Assembly: GCA_900551625.1 (NCBI GenBank) | Contig: URWZ01000082.1 | Location: forward strand, 1-6,996 | Direction of reading: 5' to 3' | Length of the DNA: 6,996 nucleotides | DNA from: an uncultured Collinsella sp. | GTDB taxonomy: Bacteria > Actinomycetota > Coriobacteriia > Coriobacteriales > Coriobacteriaceae | Part shown: positions 1-6,315 of the stretch, one piece after another | Layout of the letters: each line of letters opens with the position of its first letter | How positions within the stretch are numbered: the stretch's first letter is position 1 | The notes under the pieces: generated by a model | What the model was told of the DNA's origin: nothing | The model's database searches: none | The model's input: only the letters and a program-made list of their open reading frames with translations | Position numbers and translations under genes: made by a program

Positions 1-520
1 CAGTTGCGGCTGCGCTTCGGTTCGATCACCGGCGGCTCGTCGGCACGCTCTTCGTCCGGCCGTCCGGCCGCTTCGGCTCCGGCCTGCACCCCGGAATCGG
101 GTTCCGGAACCGGCACGGGAGGCGTATAGGGCTGGGCAGCACGCGGCTGCGGAGCCTTGAACCCGCCCGCTGCGGGCTGCGGCGGCGTGAAAGGCCGGTG
201 CGGCTCGGAACGAGGAGCCGCGGGGTGCTCGATGACGGCGCAGCCGCCCAGTTCGGCCCCCTTGAGCAGGATGCCCACGGCGGTCGAGAAAGCGGCGTCC
301 GCAACCTTCTCCTTCGACTCCCCGGTGATTCCCGTCTCGGGCACAGCGACACGCACGTCCATGCCCGTCACGCGGCGGAACAGTTCGTCGAGGTCCTTCA
401 ATTTGGCCGAACCGCCCGTCAGCACGATGCCGTAGGCCAGTTTCCCGGCGTATCCCGAATCCTTGATCTCCTGCTGCACGAACTCCGCGATGTCCGTGGC
501 GCGGGCCTCGATCACCGAGG
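1..520 (-). other. ftsA: FtsA-like C-terminal segment, Bacteroidales-like, probably foreign to the rest
   Basis: FtsA is the actin-like, membrane-associated protein that tethers FtsZ at the division site. This stretch encodes only its final subdomain: a helix with VIEAR, the EIKDSGY segment, the GG nucleotide-binding loop and the FSTAVGILLKG strand/helix. A Pro/Ala-rich C-terminal extension follows, as in Bacteroidetes FtsA. The catalytic N-terminal half is missing. Glycine codons here include many GGA and GGG, whereas the neighbouring leuS and nusA use mainly GGC, which suggests a different source genome. The assignment to FtsA rests on motif recognition. The assignment to Bacteroidales is an inference. 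Confidence 0.72.
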
Positions 521-671
521 CAAGCTGCTTGCGGACCATGGCAACATAGGCGTCCTCCAGAGCGGAGGAAGCGGACTTAGCGGGAATCTTCATTTCGGCG
601 AGATGACCCATCAGTTCCTTGGAGGTCATGCCGAACTCTTTGGCCAGGGTGGACACACGGACTTTTGCCAT
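1..671 (-). CDS. infB: Chimeric frame: IF-2 N-terminus joined to FtsA C-terminus (partial at window edge)
   Basis: The frame is open from an ATG at 671 to the left edge (223 codons seen, no stop). AGGTGA (minus strand) lies 6 nt upstream of the ATG. Residues 1-50, beginning MAKVRVSTLAKEFGM and running to VRKQL, are a typical IF-2 N-terminal helical domain, which fits the position after rimP-nusA. From about residue 51 the protein no longer resembles the long Ala/Glu-rich linker of actinobacterial IF-2. It resembles the last actin-like part of FtsA instead: the GIVLTGGSAKLKDLDELF nucleotide-binding segment at 81-98, GMDVRVAVP at 103-111 and FSTAVGILLKGAE at 128-140. A Pro-rich tail follows (149-223) and ends in a basic EPKRSRN. 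That FtsA form, with a Pro-rich extension, recalls Bacteroidales such as Alistipes. The IF-2 GTPase domains are absent from the window. A genuine fusion is possible, but a misassembly is more likely. Confidence 0.8.
   Translation of the reverse strand, partial: MAKVRVSTLAKEFGMTSKELMGHLAEMKIPAKSASSALEDAYVAMVRKQLASVIEARATDIAEFVQQEIKDSGYAGKLAYGIVLTGGSAKLKDLDELFRRVTGMDVRVAVPETGITGESKEKVADAAFSTAVGILLKGAELGGCAVIEHPAAPRSEPHRPFTPPQPAAGGFKAPQPRAAQPYTPPVPVPEPDSGVQAGAEAAGRPDEERADEPPVIEPKRSRN
496..526 (-). other. Probable junction between IF-2 and FtsA sequence
   Basis: The change from IF-2-like to FtsA-like protein falls between residues 49 and 59 of the chimeric frame (QLASVIEARAT). The peptide VIEARA (498-515) fits the start of the FtsA C-terminal helix. 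A similar short peptide in the IF-2 linker could supply the shared bases at which two genomes were joined, which would also explain why the frame is preserved. The exact point cannot be fixed without both parent genes. Confidence 0.6.
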
Positions 672-677
672 ATGACT

Positions 678-683
678 TCACCT
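678..683 (-). promoter_or_regulatory. infB ribosome binding site
   Basis: AGGTGA on the minus strand, 6 nt before the ATG at 671, supports that start for the IF-2 N-terminus. Confidence 0.7.
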
Positions 684-692
684 ACCCTTTCT

Positions 693-753
693 GGCACCTT
701 GGGTGCCTAGAGACTGAACGAGCGTGGGGGATGCGCTGGAACCTGCCCAGCGC
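693..753 (-). repeat. Two small hairpins in the nusA-infB gap
   Basis: The 91-nt gap between the nusA stop and the infB start holds two perfect inverted repeats. One is GCGCTGG/CCAGCGC (733-739 with 747-753, 7-nt loop). The other is GGCACC/GGTGCC (693-698 with 702-707, 3-nt loop). Neither is followed by a U-tract on the minus strand, so they are not intrinsic terminators. They could be processing or translation-control structures in the operon mRNA, or chance in GC-rich DNA. Confidence 0.4.
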
Positions 754-762
754 GACCGCGCG

Positions 763-1938
763 CTAGATCAGATCCTCCGCATCATCGAAGGCGTCGGTGT
801 CGTGGACACCGCAGAAACGGGAGCCAGGACGGGCCTGGTTACGGCACTGGATGCCGTCCTCGGACACGAACTCGCAGCGACGGACGTCCTCGTCCTCCTC
901 GTCACCGATCAGGTCGGCGGCGGGCTCCTCGTGAACGGGGACGTTCTTGAGGATGTCGGCGGCAAGGGTCTCGGACTTGATGTCGATGTGCCAGCCGGTC
1001 AGGCGAGCGGCGAGGCGGGCGTTCTGGCCCTCCTTGCCGATTGCGAGCGAAAGCTGGTCGTCGGGCACGATGACGCCGGCGTAGGCCTTCTCCTCGTCGA
1101 TGAGGACGCGGGTGACCTTGGCGGGCGACAGTGCGTTGGCGACGTAGACGGCCGGATCGGCATCCCACAGGATGACGTCGACGCGCTCGCCGCGGAGCTC
1201 GCCCACGACGGCGCGAACGCGGCTGCCCTTGGGGCCGACGCAGGCGCCCACGGGATCCAGGCGGTCGTCGAGCGAGTGGACGGCGACCTTGGAGCGCTGG
1301 CCGGGCTCGCGGGCAATCGACTTAATCTGGACGGTGCCCTCATAGATCTCGGGCACCTCCTGCTCAAACAGACGACGCATGAGCTCGGGGTGGGTGCGGG
1401 AGATGACGATCGGCGGACGGCTGTGCTCGCCGCGAACCGGCTGCAGGTTGGAGTTGGGATCGCGGACGTCGATGATCACGGCCTTGATGTGCTGGTTGTG
1501 CAGATAGCGCTCGCCCATCGGACGCTCGTTGCGCTCGTTCTCGTAACGGCGCTGGTCAAAATGCGGCAGCTCGGCCTCGACGCCATCGCGGATCTTGACG
1601 ATCGTGAAGTCGGGCGTGGACTGCAGCACGGTACCGCTGATGAGGTCACCGATACGACCGGAGAACTCCTCGTAGATCTGCTCGCGGGCGGAGTTACGCA
1701 CGATGGCGTTGATCTCGGCCTTGGCGTGCTGAGCGGCGATGCGGCTCGTGTTCTTGGGGTAGACGTAGATCTTGCCGGTGGTGCGGTCGATGGTCACCTT
1801 GGCGCCCCACTCAAGATGCAAGATCTCGGCATAGCTCTTGGCGAGCGACTGCTCCAGGCGGTCGATCAGGTAGAGCTGGTCGATGTGCCTCTCCTGGCAA
1901 AGCTCCATCAGGGCGGACATCATGTCGGATGCTGCCAT
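763..1938 (-). CDS. nusA: Transcription termination/antitermination factor NusA
   Basis: NusA binds RNA polymerase and nascent RNA and modulates pausing, intrinsic termination and antitermination. The 391-residue protein shows the family order: polymerase-binding N-terminal domain (about 1-95), S1 domain (about 95-165, starting [12 protein letters not shown]), KH1 with GPKG at 235-238 and KH2 with GKEG at 301-304. The E. coli acidic repeats are lacking, as in Gram-positive NusA. An acidic linker (337-352) leads to an unusual tail with Cys355, Cys365, Cys376 and His379 in C-x9-C-x10-C-x2-H spacing, then an acidic end. I chose the ATG at 1938, 1 nt after the rimP stop and preceded by GGAAGGAAAG. 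An in-frame ATG at 1971 would add 11 residues that overlap rimP and match nothing in the family. It is co-transcribed with rimP and infB, with no ylxR between nusA and infB. Confidence 0.95.
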   Translation of the reverse strand: MAASDMMSALMELCQERHIDQLYLIDRLEQSLAKSYAEILHLEWGAKVTIDRTTGKIYVYPKNTSRIAAQHAKAEINAIVRNSAREQIYEEFSGRIGDLISGTVLQSTPDFTIVKIRDGVEAELPHFDQRRYENERNERPMGERYLHNQHIKAVIIDVRDPNSNLQPVRGEHSRPPIVISRTHPELMRRLFEQEVPEIYEGTVQIKSIAREPGQRSKVAVHSLDDRLDPVGACVGPKGSRVRAVVGELRGERVDVILWDADPAVYVANALSPAKVTRVLIDEEKAYAGVIVPDDQLSLAIGKEGQNARLAARLTGWHIDIKSETLAADILKNVPVHEEPAADLIGDEEDEDVRRCEFVSEDGIQCRNQARPGSRFCGVHDTDAFDDAEDLI

Positions 1939-1939
1939 C

Positions 1940-2434
1940 TTACTTTCCTTCCTTCGCGGGCTTGAAGTCATAGGTGGGCTTCAACTTGCACTTTTTAACA
2001 TCAGAGAAATCGAGGGTGACGGACTCGCCGTCCTCAAGCTCGAGGGTCACGTTCGTCTCGGTCGCGGCGGCAATCTTGCCGGAGTACTTGCGACGGCCCT
2101 CGGTGGCGGTGGAGGTGAGCTCGCAGTTCTCGCCCACAAAGCGGGCAAAGTCGCGCGGACGGCGCAGCGGACGCGCCATACCCGGGCTCGACACCTCGAG
2201 GGTGTAGCTCGAAGAAATGGGGTCGAGCTCCTCGATCACGTCGCCGACCCACTTGGTATTGGCCGTGACGTCGTTGAGCGACAGGCTCTGACCCTCGGCA
2301 CCCTCGATACGCACACGCACGCAGGGGGCCTTGGTGGCACCCACGAGCTCAACATCGACGATGTCGACATCGTGCTGGGGAGCGACGGCCTCGAGCGCGT
2401 CGATGATCGCCTGCTCGGTCTTGGTCTTGACCAT
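1940..2434 (-). CDS. rimP: Ribosome maturation factor RimP
   Basis: RimP (formerly YhbC/P15a) binds the 30S precursor and is needed for late small-subunit maturation. The 164-residue product has the usual two-part layout. The N-terminal alpha/beta domain (about 1-90) contains the diagnostic LEVSSPGMARPL segment (79-90, SSPG loop at 82-85). The C-terminal SH3/Sm-like barrel (about 91-155) ends in a Lys-rich tail. The length is close to the roughly 150-residue norm. The ATG at 2434 has a strong GGAGGT 6 nt upstream. A longer reading through an upstream in-frame ATG would cross the leader terminator and is rejected. It is the first gene of a minus-strand operon with nusA 1 nt downstream, the near-universal rimP-nusA-infB order. 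Confidence 0.95.
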   Translation of the reverse strand: MVKTKTEQAIIDALEAVAPQHDVDIVDVELVGATKAPCVRVRIEGAEGQSLSLNDVTANTKWVGDVIEELDPISSSYTLEVSSPGMARPLRRPRDFARFVGENCELTSTATEGRRKYSGKIAAATETNVTLELEDGESVTLDFSDVKKCKLKPTYDFKPAKEGK

Positions 2435-2440
2435 TGCGGC

Positions 2441-2446
2441 ACCTCC
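2441..2446 (-). promoter_or_regulatory. rimP ribosome binding site
   Basis: GGAGGT on the minus strand, 6 nt before the ATG at 2434. It sits only 8 nt after the U-tract of the leader terminator, so folding of the leader and ribosome access may be linked. Confidence 0.8.
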
Positions 2447-2454
2447 ATCCATAC

Positions 2455-2486
2455 AAAAAAGAAGCGGGGCCGAAACCCCACTTCTT
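2455..2486 (-). terminator. Intrinsic terminator in the rimP-nusA leader (putative attenuator)
   Basis: Read on the minus strand, AAGAAGTGGGG pairs with CCCCGCTTCTT (11 bp with one U-G wobble). A further U-G pair closes a UUCG loop, and a run of six U follows. The plus-strand RNA would have an A-C mismatch and no U-tract, so the element is oriented for minus-strand transcription. It lies between the rimP promoter and the rimP ribosome binding site, and no gene sits just upstream that it could serve. A role as a read-through attenuator of rimP-nusA-infB is therefore the best reading. The E. coli nusA operon is known to be autogenously controlled by NusA through leader terminators. The same logic here is inference. 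Confidence 0.8.
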
Positions 2487-2512
2487 TCAATTACAACTTC
2501 ATTTACAAGCAA

Positions 2513-2541
2513 ACTATACCAATACCTGCGAAAACGTGCAA
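2513..2541 (-). promoter_or_regulatory. Sigma70-type promoter for rimP-nusA-infB
   Basis: On the minus strand, TTGCAC (2541-2536) and TATAGT (2518-2513) are separated by exactly 17 nt. Each differs from the consensus hexamer at few positions. Transcription would start near 2506 and give a leader of roughly 70 nt that contains the terminator hairpin. Confidence 0.75.
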
Positions 2542-2803
2542 GCGCAATGGAAATTCGCAGGTCAGCGCGCCCACAGCTTCTCCACAAGAATAGGACAATT
2601 AGGCGAGGACTCCTGTGTGGTGCTCCCCAAAAGCCCCAAAACGAGCCATGCGTCCCAGCGCGCCGACCGAATCGGGCCCTATGGGCATTCCATCCCTGGG
2701 CGCACATCGGCCAGACTAGAGCTGAGAGGCTTTCTGTAGCGAGAAAGCCTGCCGCGCGCATTGACCGCACAACCTTCCGGATCCCCTACGGCAAGGAGAC
2801 ACC
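2542..2803. other. Divergent spacer between the rimP promoter and the lipoprotein gene
   Basis: No convincing coding region, tRNA (I looked for the metY tRNA found here in E. coli) or clear sigma70 promoter for the lipoprotein was seen. The only strong features are a 9-bp perfect inverted repeat at 2727-2750 and the plus-strand ribosome binding site at 2793-2799. Confidence 0.6.
2727..2750 (+). repeat. 9-bp perfect inverted repeat upstream of the lipoprotein gene
   Basis: AGGCTTTCT (2727-2735) and AGAAAGCCT (2742-2750) flank a 6-nt loop. No U-tract follows on either strand, so it is not a clear terminator. It lies 53 nt before the lipoprotein ATG and may be a 5'-UTR hairpin or an operator. 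Function unknown. Confidence 0.5.
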
Positions 2804-3376
2804 ATGAAACGCCTAGGCACCCTCTGCACGACCGCGCTCGCCATTGCGGCCTGCTCGTTCGCTCTGACGGGCTGCAGCAACGTCGATGGTAAAACCGGAC
2901 CATGCGAGCCGGATCTCGGCAGCTCCAAAGCAATCGAGAAAACGACACCTTCGGAGCGCTTCGACAAAATAGACGAAGATACAGTCGACCCCCAGGGCTT
3001 AGGTCCCGACCCTCAAGAACAGTTCCCTATCGACCTTGAGGCAGACGAGAACGTCCATGTTACCTGCGTGGGCAAGGACACGGATGGCTACGGCGACGCC
3101 GTATTGGTCTTTACGGTGACAAACAGCACCGATGTCGACATGATGTTTGGCGATGTCGATGCTTATGCCTACGTCAACGGTGTCGTCCGCGACGTGCGCA
3201 TGCGCCAGCGCGTCGCCGCAGGCGAAGAAACGACCGCGATGCTCACCTTTGTAGGCACCTTCGACGATCCGGACTTTGACGTGAACAACGACCTCAACGA
3301 CATCTACCTCAACATCTGGATGTTCGAAGAGCAGACGGGCAACGTCTACTTTAGGGACCTGGTGCACATTCCATAG
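2804..3376 (+). CDS. Small secreted lipoprotein of unknown function
   Basis: The 190-residue product starts with a lipoprotein signal peptide: Lys2/Arg3, a hydrophobic stretch (4-20) and the lipobox LTGC with Cys24 as the predicted lipidated residue. Export, cleavage before Cys24 and anchoring to the outer face of the membrane are expected. A linker rich in Asp, Glu and Pro (about 25-80) leads to a beta-rich domain (about 82-190). Its VLVFTVTNSTD strand resembles the Ig-like folds of DUF4352/DUF5067-type lipoproteins. That resemblance is by eye only. Cys34 and Cys88 could form a disulfide. The ATG at 2804 follows AAGGAGA (2793-2799). The gene stands alone between divergent rimP and convergent leuS, so its neighbours say nothing about its job. 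The reading frame is complete, and I do not recognise a specific family. Confidence 0.88.
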   Translation: MKRLGTLCTTALAIAACSFALTGCSNVDGKTGPCEPDLGSSKAIEKTTPSERFDKIDEDTVDPQGLGPDPQEQFPIDLEADENVHVTCVGKDTDGYGDAVLVFTVTNSTDVDMMFGDVDAYAYVNGVVRDVRMRQRVAAGEETTAMLTFVGTFDDPDFDVNNDLNDIYLNIWMFEEQTGNVYFRDLVHIP

Positions 3377-3416
3377 CGGGTGACGCTCGGCACAAGCCAA
3401 GCGGGGCATACAACGC

Positions 3417-3456
3417 AAAACGAGGGACGACCCCATCGGATCGCCCCTCGTCTTTT
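3417..3456. terminator. Bidirectional intrinsic terminator between the lipoprotein gene and leuS
   Basis: ACGAGGG (3420-3426) pairs with CCCTCGT (3445-3451). After one A-C mismatch, CGA pairs with TCG, which extends the stem. AAAA precedes it (3417-3420) and CTTTT follows (to 3456), so either strand's RNA would carry a stem plus a short U-run. The position between two convergent genes fits termination of both. Confidence 0.85.
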
Positions 3457-3480
3457 ATGCGTCAGTTATGCTCGCAGTGC

Positions 3481-6057
3481 TTACTTGACCACCAGATTGA
3501 CCAGCTTGCCAGGCACGCAGATGGCCTTGACGACCGTCTTGCCCTCGAGCCACTTGGCGACGGCGGCCTCGGCGACAGTCTGCATTTCCTCATTGGAAGC
3601 ATCGCGGGGCACGTCGATGCGGCCGCGGACCTTGCCGAGCACCTGGACGACGATCTGCACCGTATCCTCGATGGACTCGGCCAGGTCAAACTCGGGCCAG
3701 GCGGCGGTGTAGGCGTTGCCCTCGCAGCCGAGCGCCTCGTGCCACAGCTCGTCGGCCCAGAACGGGCAGATGGGCGCCAGGACGCTCACAATGTCCTTGG
3801 CCACGCCGTAGCACAGGGCCTTGTCGCGGTCAGCACCCTCGGTGGCGTTGAGGTAGGCGCTCGCTGCGTTGACAAGCTCCATGACGGCCGAGATCGCGGT
3901 GTTGAACTGGCCGCGATCGAAGTCCTCGGTGCACTTGGCGATGGTGCGGTGACGCTCGCGGTAGAGCTTCATCGCGGTCTCGTCGAGCGCGGACTTGTCG
4001 AAGGCCACGTTGGCGTCACCCGACTGGACGAGCTGCCACACGATACGCCAGGCGCGCTTGATGAAGCGGTTGGCGCCCTCGACGGCCTTGGGATCCCAGT
4101 CGAAGTCCTTCTCGGGCGGGGCGATAAACAGGATCGCCAGACGCATGGTGTCGGCGCCGTAGGGCTCGATAACCGAGCTCGGGGGCACCACATTGCCCTT
4201 GGACTTGGACATGGTGTCGCCGTTCTCGTCCTTGACCATGCCCTGGCACAGCAGGTTGGTGAAGGGCTCGTCCACGCTCAGCAGGCCCAGGTCACGCAGC
4301 GCCTTGGTAAAGAAGCGGCTGTAGAGCAGGTGCAGAATGGCGTGCTCGATGCCACCGATGTAGTTATCGACGGGCATCCAACGGTCTGCCGCCTCGCGGG
4401 AGAAGGGCAGCTCGGTGTTGTGCGGGTCGGTGTAACGCAGGTAATACCAGCTGGAGCAGGTGAACGTGTCCATGGTATCGGTCTCGCGCTTGGCCGGGCG
4501 GCCGCAGACCGGGCAGGTGGTCTCGTAGAAGTCCTTGCACTCGGCGAGGGTCTCGCCGGCGCCAAGGTCCAGGTTCTCGGGCAGCGTCACCGGCAGCTGG
4601 TCCTCGGGCACGGGCACAATGCCGCAGTGCTCGCAGTGGATGGCCGGGATGGGGTTGCCCCAATAGCGCTGGCGGCTGATGAGCCAGTCGCGCAAGCGGA
4701 ACTCGACCTTGCGACGGCCGCAGCCCATGGCCTCGAGGTCGGCCACGATGGCAGCCTCGCCCTCGGAGTGCTTGCCGCCGCGCATGCCGGTGTACTTGCC
4801 GGACTGAACGAGCGTGCCCTCGGCAGCGTGGGCGCAATCCCAGTCGACGGTCTCGGCATGGAAGGTATCGATGGTCTCGCCACTGGCCTCGACGGCAGCG
4901 CGATCGTCATCGTCCAGGATGATCGGAACGATCGGCAGGTCGTACTTGCGGGCAAACTCAAAGTCGCGCTGGTCGCCGCAGGGAACGGCCATGACGGCAC
5001 CGGTGCCGTAGTCGGCAACGACATAATCGGCAACCCAAACGGGGACCTTCTCGCCGTTGACGGGGTTCACCACGTAGCGGCCGGTAAAGGCACCGTGCTT
5101 CTCGAGGGTGCCCTGGGCACGCTCGACGGCAGAGATATGCTTGGAGTCCTCGACGATCTTGGTGACGGCCTCCTCGTACTCCGTGCCCTCGACGAGCTCG
5201 TGCAGACGAGCGTACTCGGGAGCCAGGACAAAGAAGGAAACGCCAAAGAGGGTGTCGGCACGCGTGGTGAAGACGGTGATCTTGCCCTCGTCGCCCTCGA
5301 TGGGCTCGCCATCCTGGTCGCACAGGGTAAAGTCGACCTCGGCGCCCTCGGAGCGGCCGATCCAGTTGGCCTGCATCTGCTTGACGCGCTCGGGCCAGCC
5401 GGGGAGCTTCTCCAGGTCGTCGAGCAGCTCCTGGGAGTACTCGGTGATCTTGAAGTACCACTGCTCAAGGTCGCGCTTCTCGGGCTCGGTGCCGCAGCGC
5501 CAGCACTTGCCCTCGGTGACCTGCTCGTTGGCCAGAACGGTCTTGCAGGTGGGGCACCAGTTGACGGGGCTCTTCTTGCGGTAGACCAGCCCGCGCTCCC
5601 ACAGCTTCTCGAAGATCCACTGGCCCCAGCGGTAGTAGTCGGGGCTGCAGGTCTTGACCATGCGATCCAGATCGTAGGAGAAGCCCATGCGCTTCATCGT
5701 GGCGAGCGCCTGGTCCATATTCTTATACGTCCAGGCGGCAGCCTGCGTGTTGTGCTTGATGGCGGCGTTCTCGGCAGGCAGGCCAAAGGCGTCAAAGCCG
5801 ATGGGGTGCAGCACGTCGTAGCCGCGCATGCGGGCCTGACGGGCCATGGCATCGCCGATGGTATAGTTGCGAGCGTGGCCCATGTGCAGGTCGCCCGACG
5901 GATACGGGAACATCTCGAGCACATACTTCTTGGGCTTGCTGTCGTCGGTGTCGACGGCAAAGAGGTTAGAGTCCTCCCAGGCCTTCATCCACTTGGACTC
6001 AATGGCCTGCGCGTCGTAGGCAGGGATCTCGTCCTTATGATCTGTGCAATCGCACAT
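3481..6057 (-). CDS. leuS: Leucyl-tRNA synthetase (LeuRS)
   Basis: A class I cytoplasmic synthetase that charges tRNA-Leu and hydrolyses mischarged tRNA. At 858 residues it is of normal bacterial length. Visible parts in order: Rossmann-fold HIGH motif as HMGH at 58-61; a zinc-ribbon-like insert with C168-x2-C171 and C185-x2-C188; CP1 editing domain with TTRADT at 264-269 and [15 protein letters not shown] ending near 365, including Asp362, which should be the amino-acid-recognising aspartate; a second C-x2-C pair insert before [14 protein letters not shown] as TMSKS at 615-619; then the helical anticodon domain and a C-terminal domain ending NLVVK. Three positions depart from common family residues: Thr615 for the first KMSKS lysine, Ala267 for the Pro of TTRPDT, and Gly361 for the His preceding Asp362. 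The ATG at 6057 follows AAAGGAG at 5-nt spacing. A start at 6183 would run through the leader hairpin and is unlikely. Confidence 0.97.
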   Translation of the reverse strand: MCDCTDHKDEIPAYDAQAIESKWMKAWEDSNLFAVDTDDSKPKKYVLEMFPYPSGDLHMGHARNYTIGDAMARQARMRGYDVLHPIGFDAFGLPAENAAIKHNTQAAAWTYKNMDQALATMKRMGFSYDLDRMVKTCSPDYYRWGQWIFEKLWERGLVYRKKSPVNWCPTCKTVLANEQVTEGKCWRCGTEPEKRDLEQWYFKITEYSQELLDDLEKLPGWPERVKQMQANWIGRSEGAEVDFTLCDQDGEPIEGDEGKITVFTTRADTLFGVSFFVLAPEYARLHELVEGTEYEEAVTKIVEDSKHISAVERAQGTLEKHGAFTGRYVVNPVNGEKVPVWVADYVVADYGTGAVMAVPCGDQRDFEFARKYDLPIVPIILDDDDRAAVEASGETIDTFHAETVDWDCAHAAEGTLVQSGKYTGMRGGKHSEGEAAIVADLEAMGCGRRKVEFRLRDWLISRQRYWGNPIPAIHCEHCGIVPVPEDQLPVTLPENLDLGAGETLAECKDFYETTCPVCGRPAKRETDTMDTFTCSSWYYLRYTDPHNTELPFSREAADRWMPVDNYIGGIEHAILHLLYSRFFTKALRDLGLLSVDEPFTNLLCQGMVKDENGDTMSKSKGNVVPPSSVIEPYGADTMRLAILFIAPPEKDFDWDPKAVEGANRFIKRAWRIVWQLVQSGDANVAFDKSALDETAMKLYRERHRTIAKCTEDFDRGQFNTAISAVMELVNAASAYLNATEGADRDKALCYGVAKDIVSVLAPICPFWADELWHEALGCEGNAYTAAWPEFDLAESIEDTVQIVVQVLGKVRGRIDVPRDASNEEMQTVAEAAVAKWLEGKTVVKAICVPGKLVNLVVK

Positions 6058-6062
6058 ATCAG

Positions 6063-6069
6063 CTCCTTT
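6063..6069 (-). promoter_or_regulatory. leuS ribosome binding site
   Basis: AAAGGAG on the minus strand, 5 nt before ATG 6057. It decides the start against the longer in-frame ATG at 6183. It lies 14 nt beyond the base of the large leader hairpin and so is left single-stranded when that hairpin folds. Confidence 0.8.
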
Positions 6070-6083
6070 GTTATCTCGGTTGG

Positions 6084-6201
6084 GGCGGGGCGTTCTTACC
6101 TTTACTCGCTGCTGCGGACAGTCCTGCTCGCACGAAGAGCACATTAAGTGCTCTTCGGCTCGTGCGGAACTTGCAGCGAGCAAAGGTAAGAACGCCCCGC
6201 C
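6084..6201 (-). repeat. 118-nt long inverted repeat in the leuS leader (29-bp stem)
   Basis: The arms 6084-6112 and 6173-6201 are complementary over 29 positions with one exception (6104 with 6181). On the minus-strand RNA the exception is a G-U wobble; on the plus strand it would be an A-C mismatch. That favours function as leuS leader RNA. Inside lies a second hairpin: CGAAGAGCAC (6133-6142) with GTGCTCTTCG (6148-6157), loop of 5 nt, extended by CGCA/TGCG across a 5-nt bulge. No U-tract follows, so it is not a terminator. No T-box consensus (such as GGTGGNACCGCG) is present. It could be a regulatory leader structure, an RNase III substrate, or a MITE/REP-like repeat inserted before leuS. 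Confidence 0.85.
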
Positions 6202-6219
6202 ACATCGTTAACTCGCATG

Positions 6220-6228
6220 ATGATAGCA
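6220..6228 (-). promoter_or_regulatory. Possible extended -10 promoter for leuS
   Basis: The minus strand reads TGCTATCAT, an extended -10 (TGn plus TATCAT, close to TATAAT). No good -35 hexamer is present at 17 nt. Transcription would start near 6213, just ahead of the 118-nt hairpin, so the whole hairpin would be in the leader. Confidence 0.45.
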
Positions 6229-6236
6229 AATACGAC

Positions 6237-6271
6237 AAGCGAGATGCCTGCGACTTGCAGGCATCTCGCTT
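6237..6271. terminator. 15-bp perfect stem, likely guaB terminator
   Basis: AAGCGAGATGCCTGC (6237-6251) and its exact reverse complement (6257-6271) flank a 5-nt loop. On the minus strand the stem is followed by TT then GTCGTATTTG, a weak U-tract. The plus side, TTTATCT, is also weak. The position between guaB and the putative leuS promoter suggests that it ends guaB transcription. Confidence 0.7.
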
Positions 6272-6283
6272 TATCTAAATAAC

Positions 6284-6302
6284 GTGGTTGTGAATCAACC
6301 GC
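6284..6302. repeat. Small hairpin downstream of guaB
   Basis: GTGGTTG (6284-6290) pairs with CAACCGC (6296-6302) over 7 positions including one wobble, with a 5-nt loop. On the minus strand GTTATTT follows, so it may be a weak additional terminator. Confidence 0.35.
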
Positions 6303-6315
6303 TATCTGTTATCCG

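Noticed and set aside
724..1965. A 413-codon open frame on the plus strand
   Set aside because: It is antisense to nusA, with the same repetitive Leu/Gly/Val/Asp composition and no ribosome binding site or domain.
2761..2787. TTGACC as a -35 box for the lipoprotein gene
   Set aside because: The matching -10 position reads CCCTAC, which is far from consensus and would sit almost on the ribosome binding site.
2542..2800. A metY-like initiator tRNA upstream of rimP, as in E. coli
   Set aside because: No acceptor-stem pairing, T-loop GGTTCRA motif or cloverleaf could be found on either strand.
3457..6147. An 896-codon open frame on the plus strand
   Set aside because: It lies opposite leuS and is a by-product of GC-rich third positions. 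Its protein is low-complexity Gly/Leu/Val/Ala/Asp with no recognisable domain, while the minus strand encodes an intact LeuRS.
6058..6183. Extended leuS start at 6183
   Set aside because: The extra 42 residues would be encoded by the inverted repeat, show no LeuRS similarity and lack a ribosome binding site. The ATG at 6057 has a strong one.
6071..6205. A 44-codon minus-strand frame starting MWRGVL that spans the leuS leader hairpin and stops 13 nt before leuS
   Set aside because: Considered as a leader peptide for leucine attenuation. It has no ribosome binding site, only four scattered Leu codons, and no terminator/antiterminator switch.
6058..6230. T-box riboswitch for leuS
   Set aside because: No T-box consensus, no terminator/antiterminator pair, and the leader (about 155 nt) is short for one.
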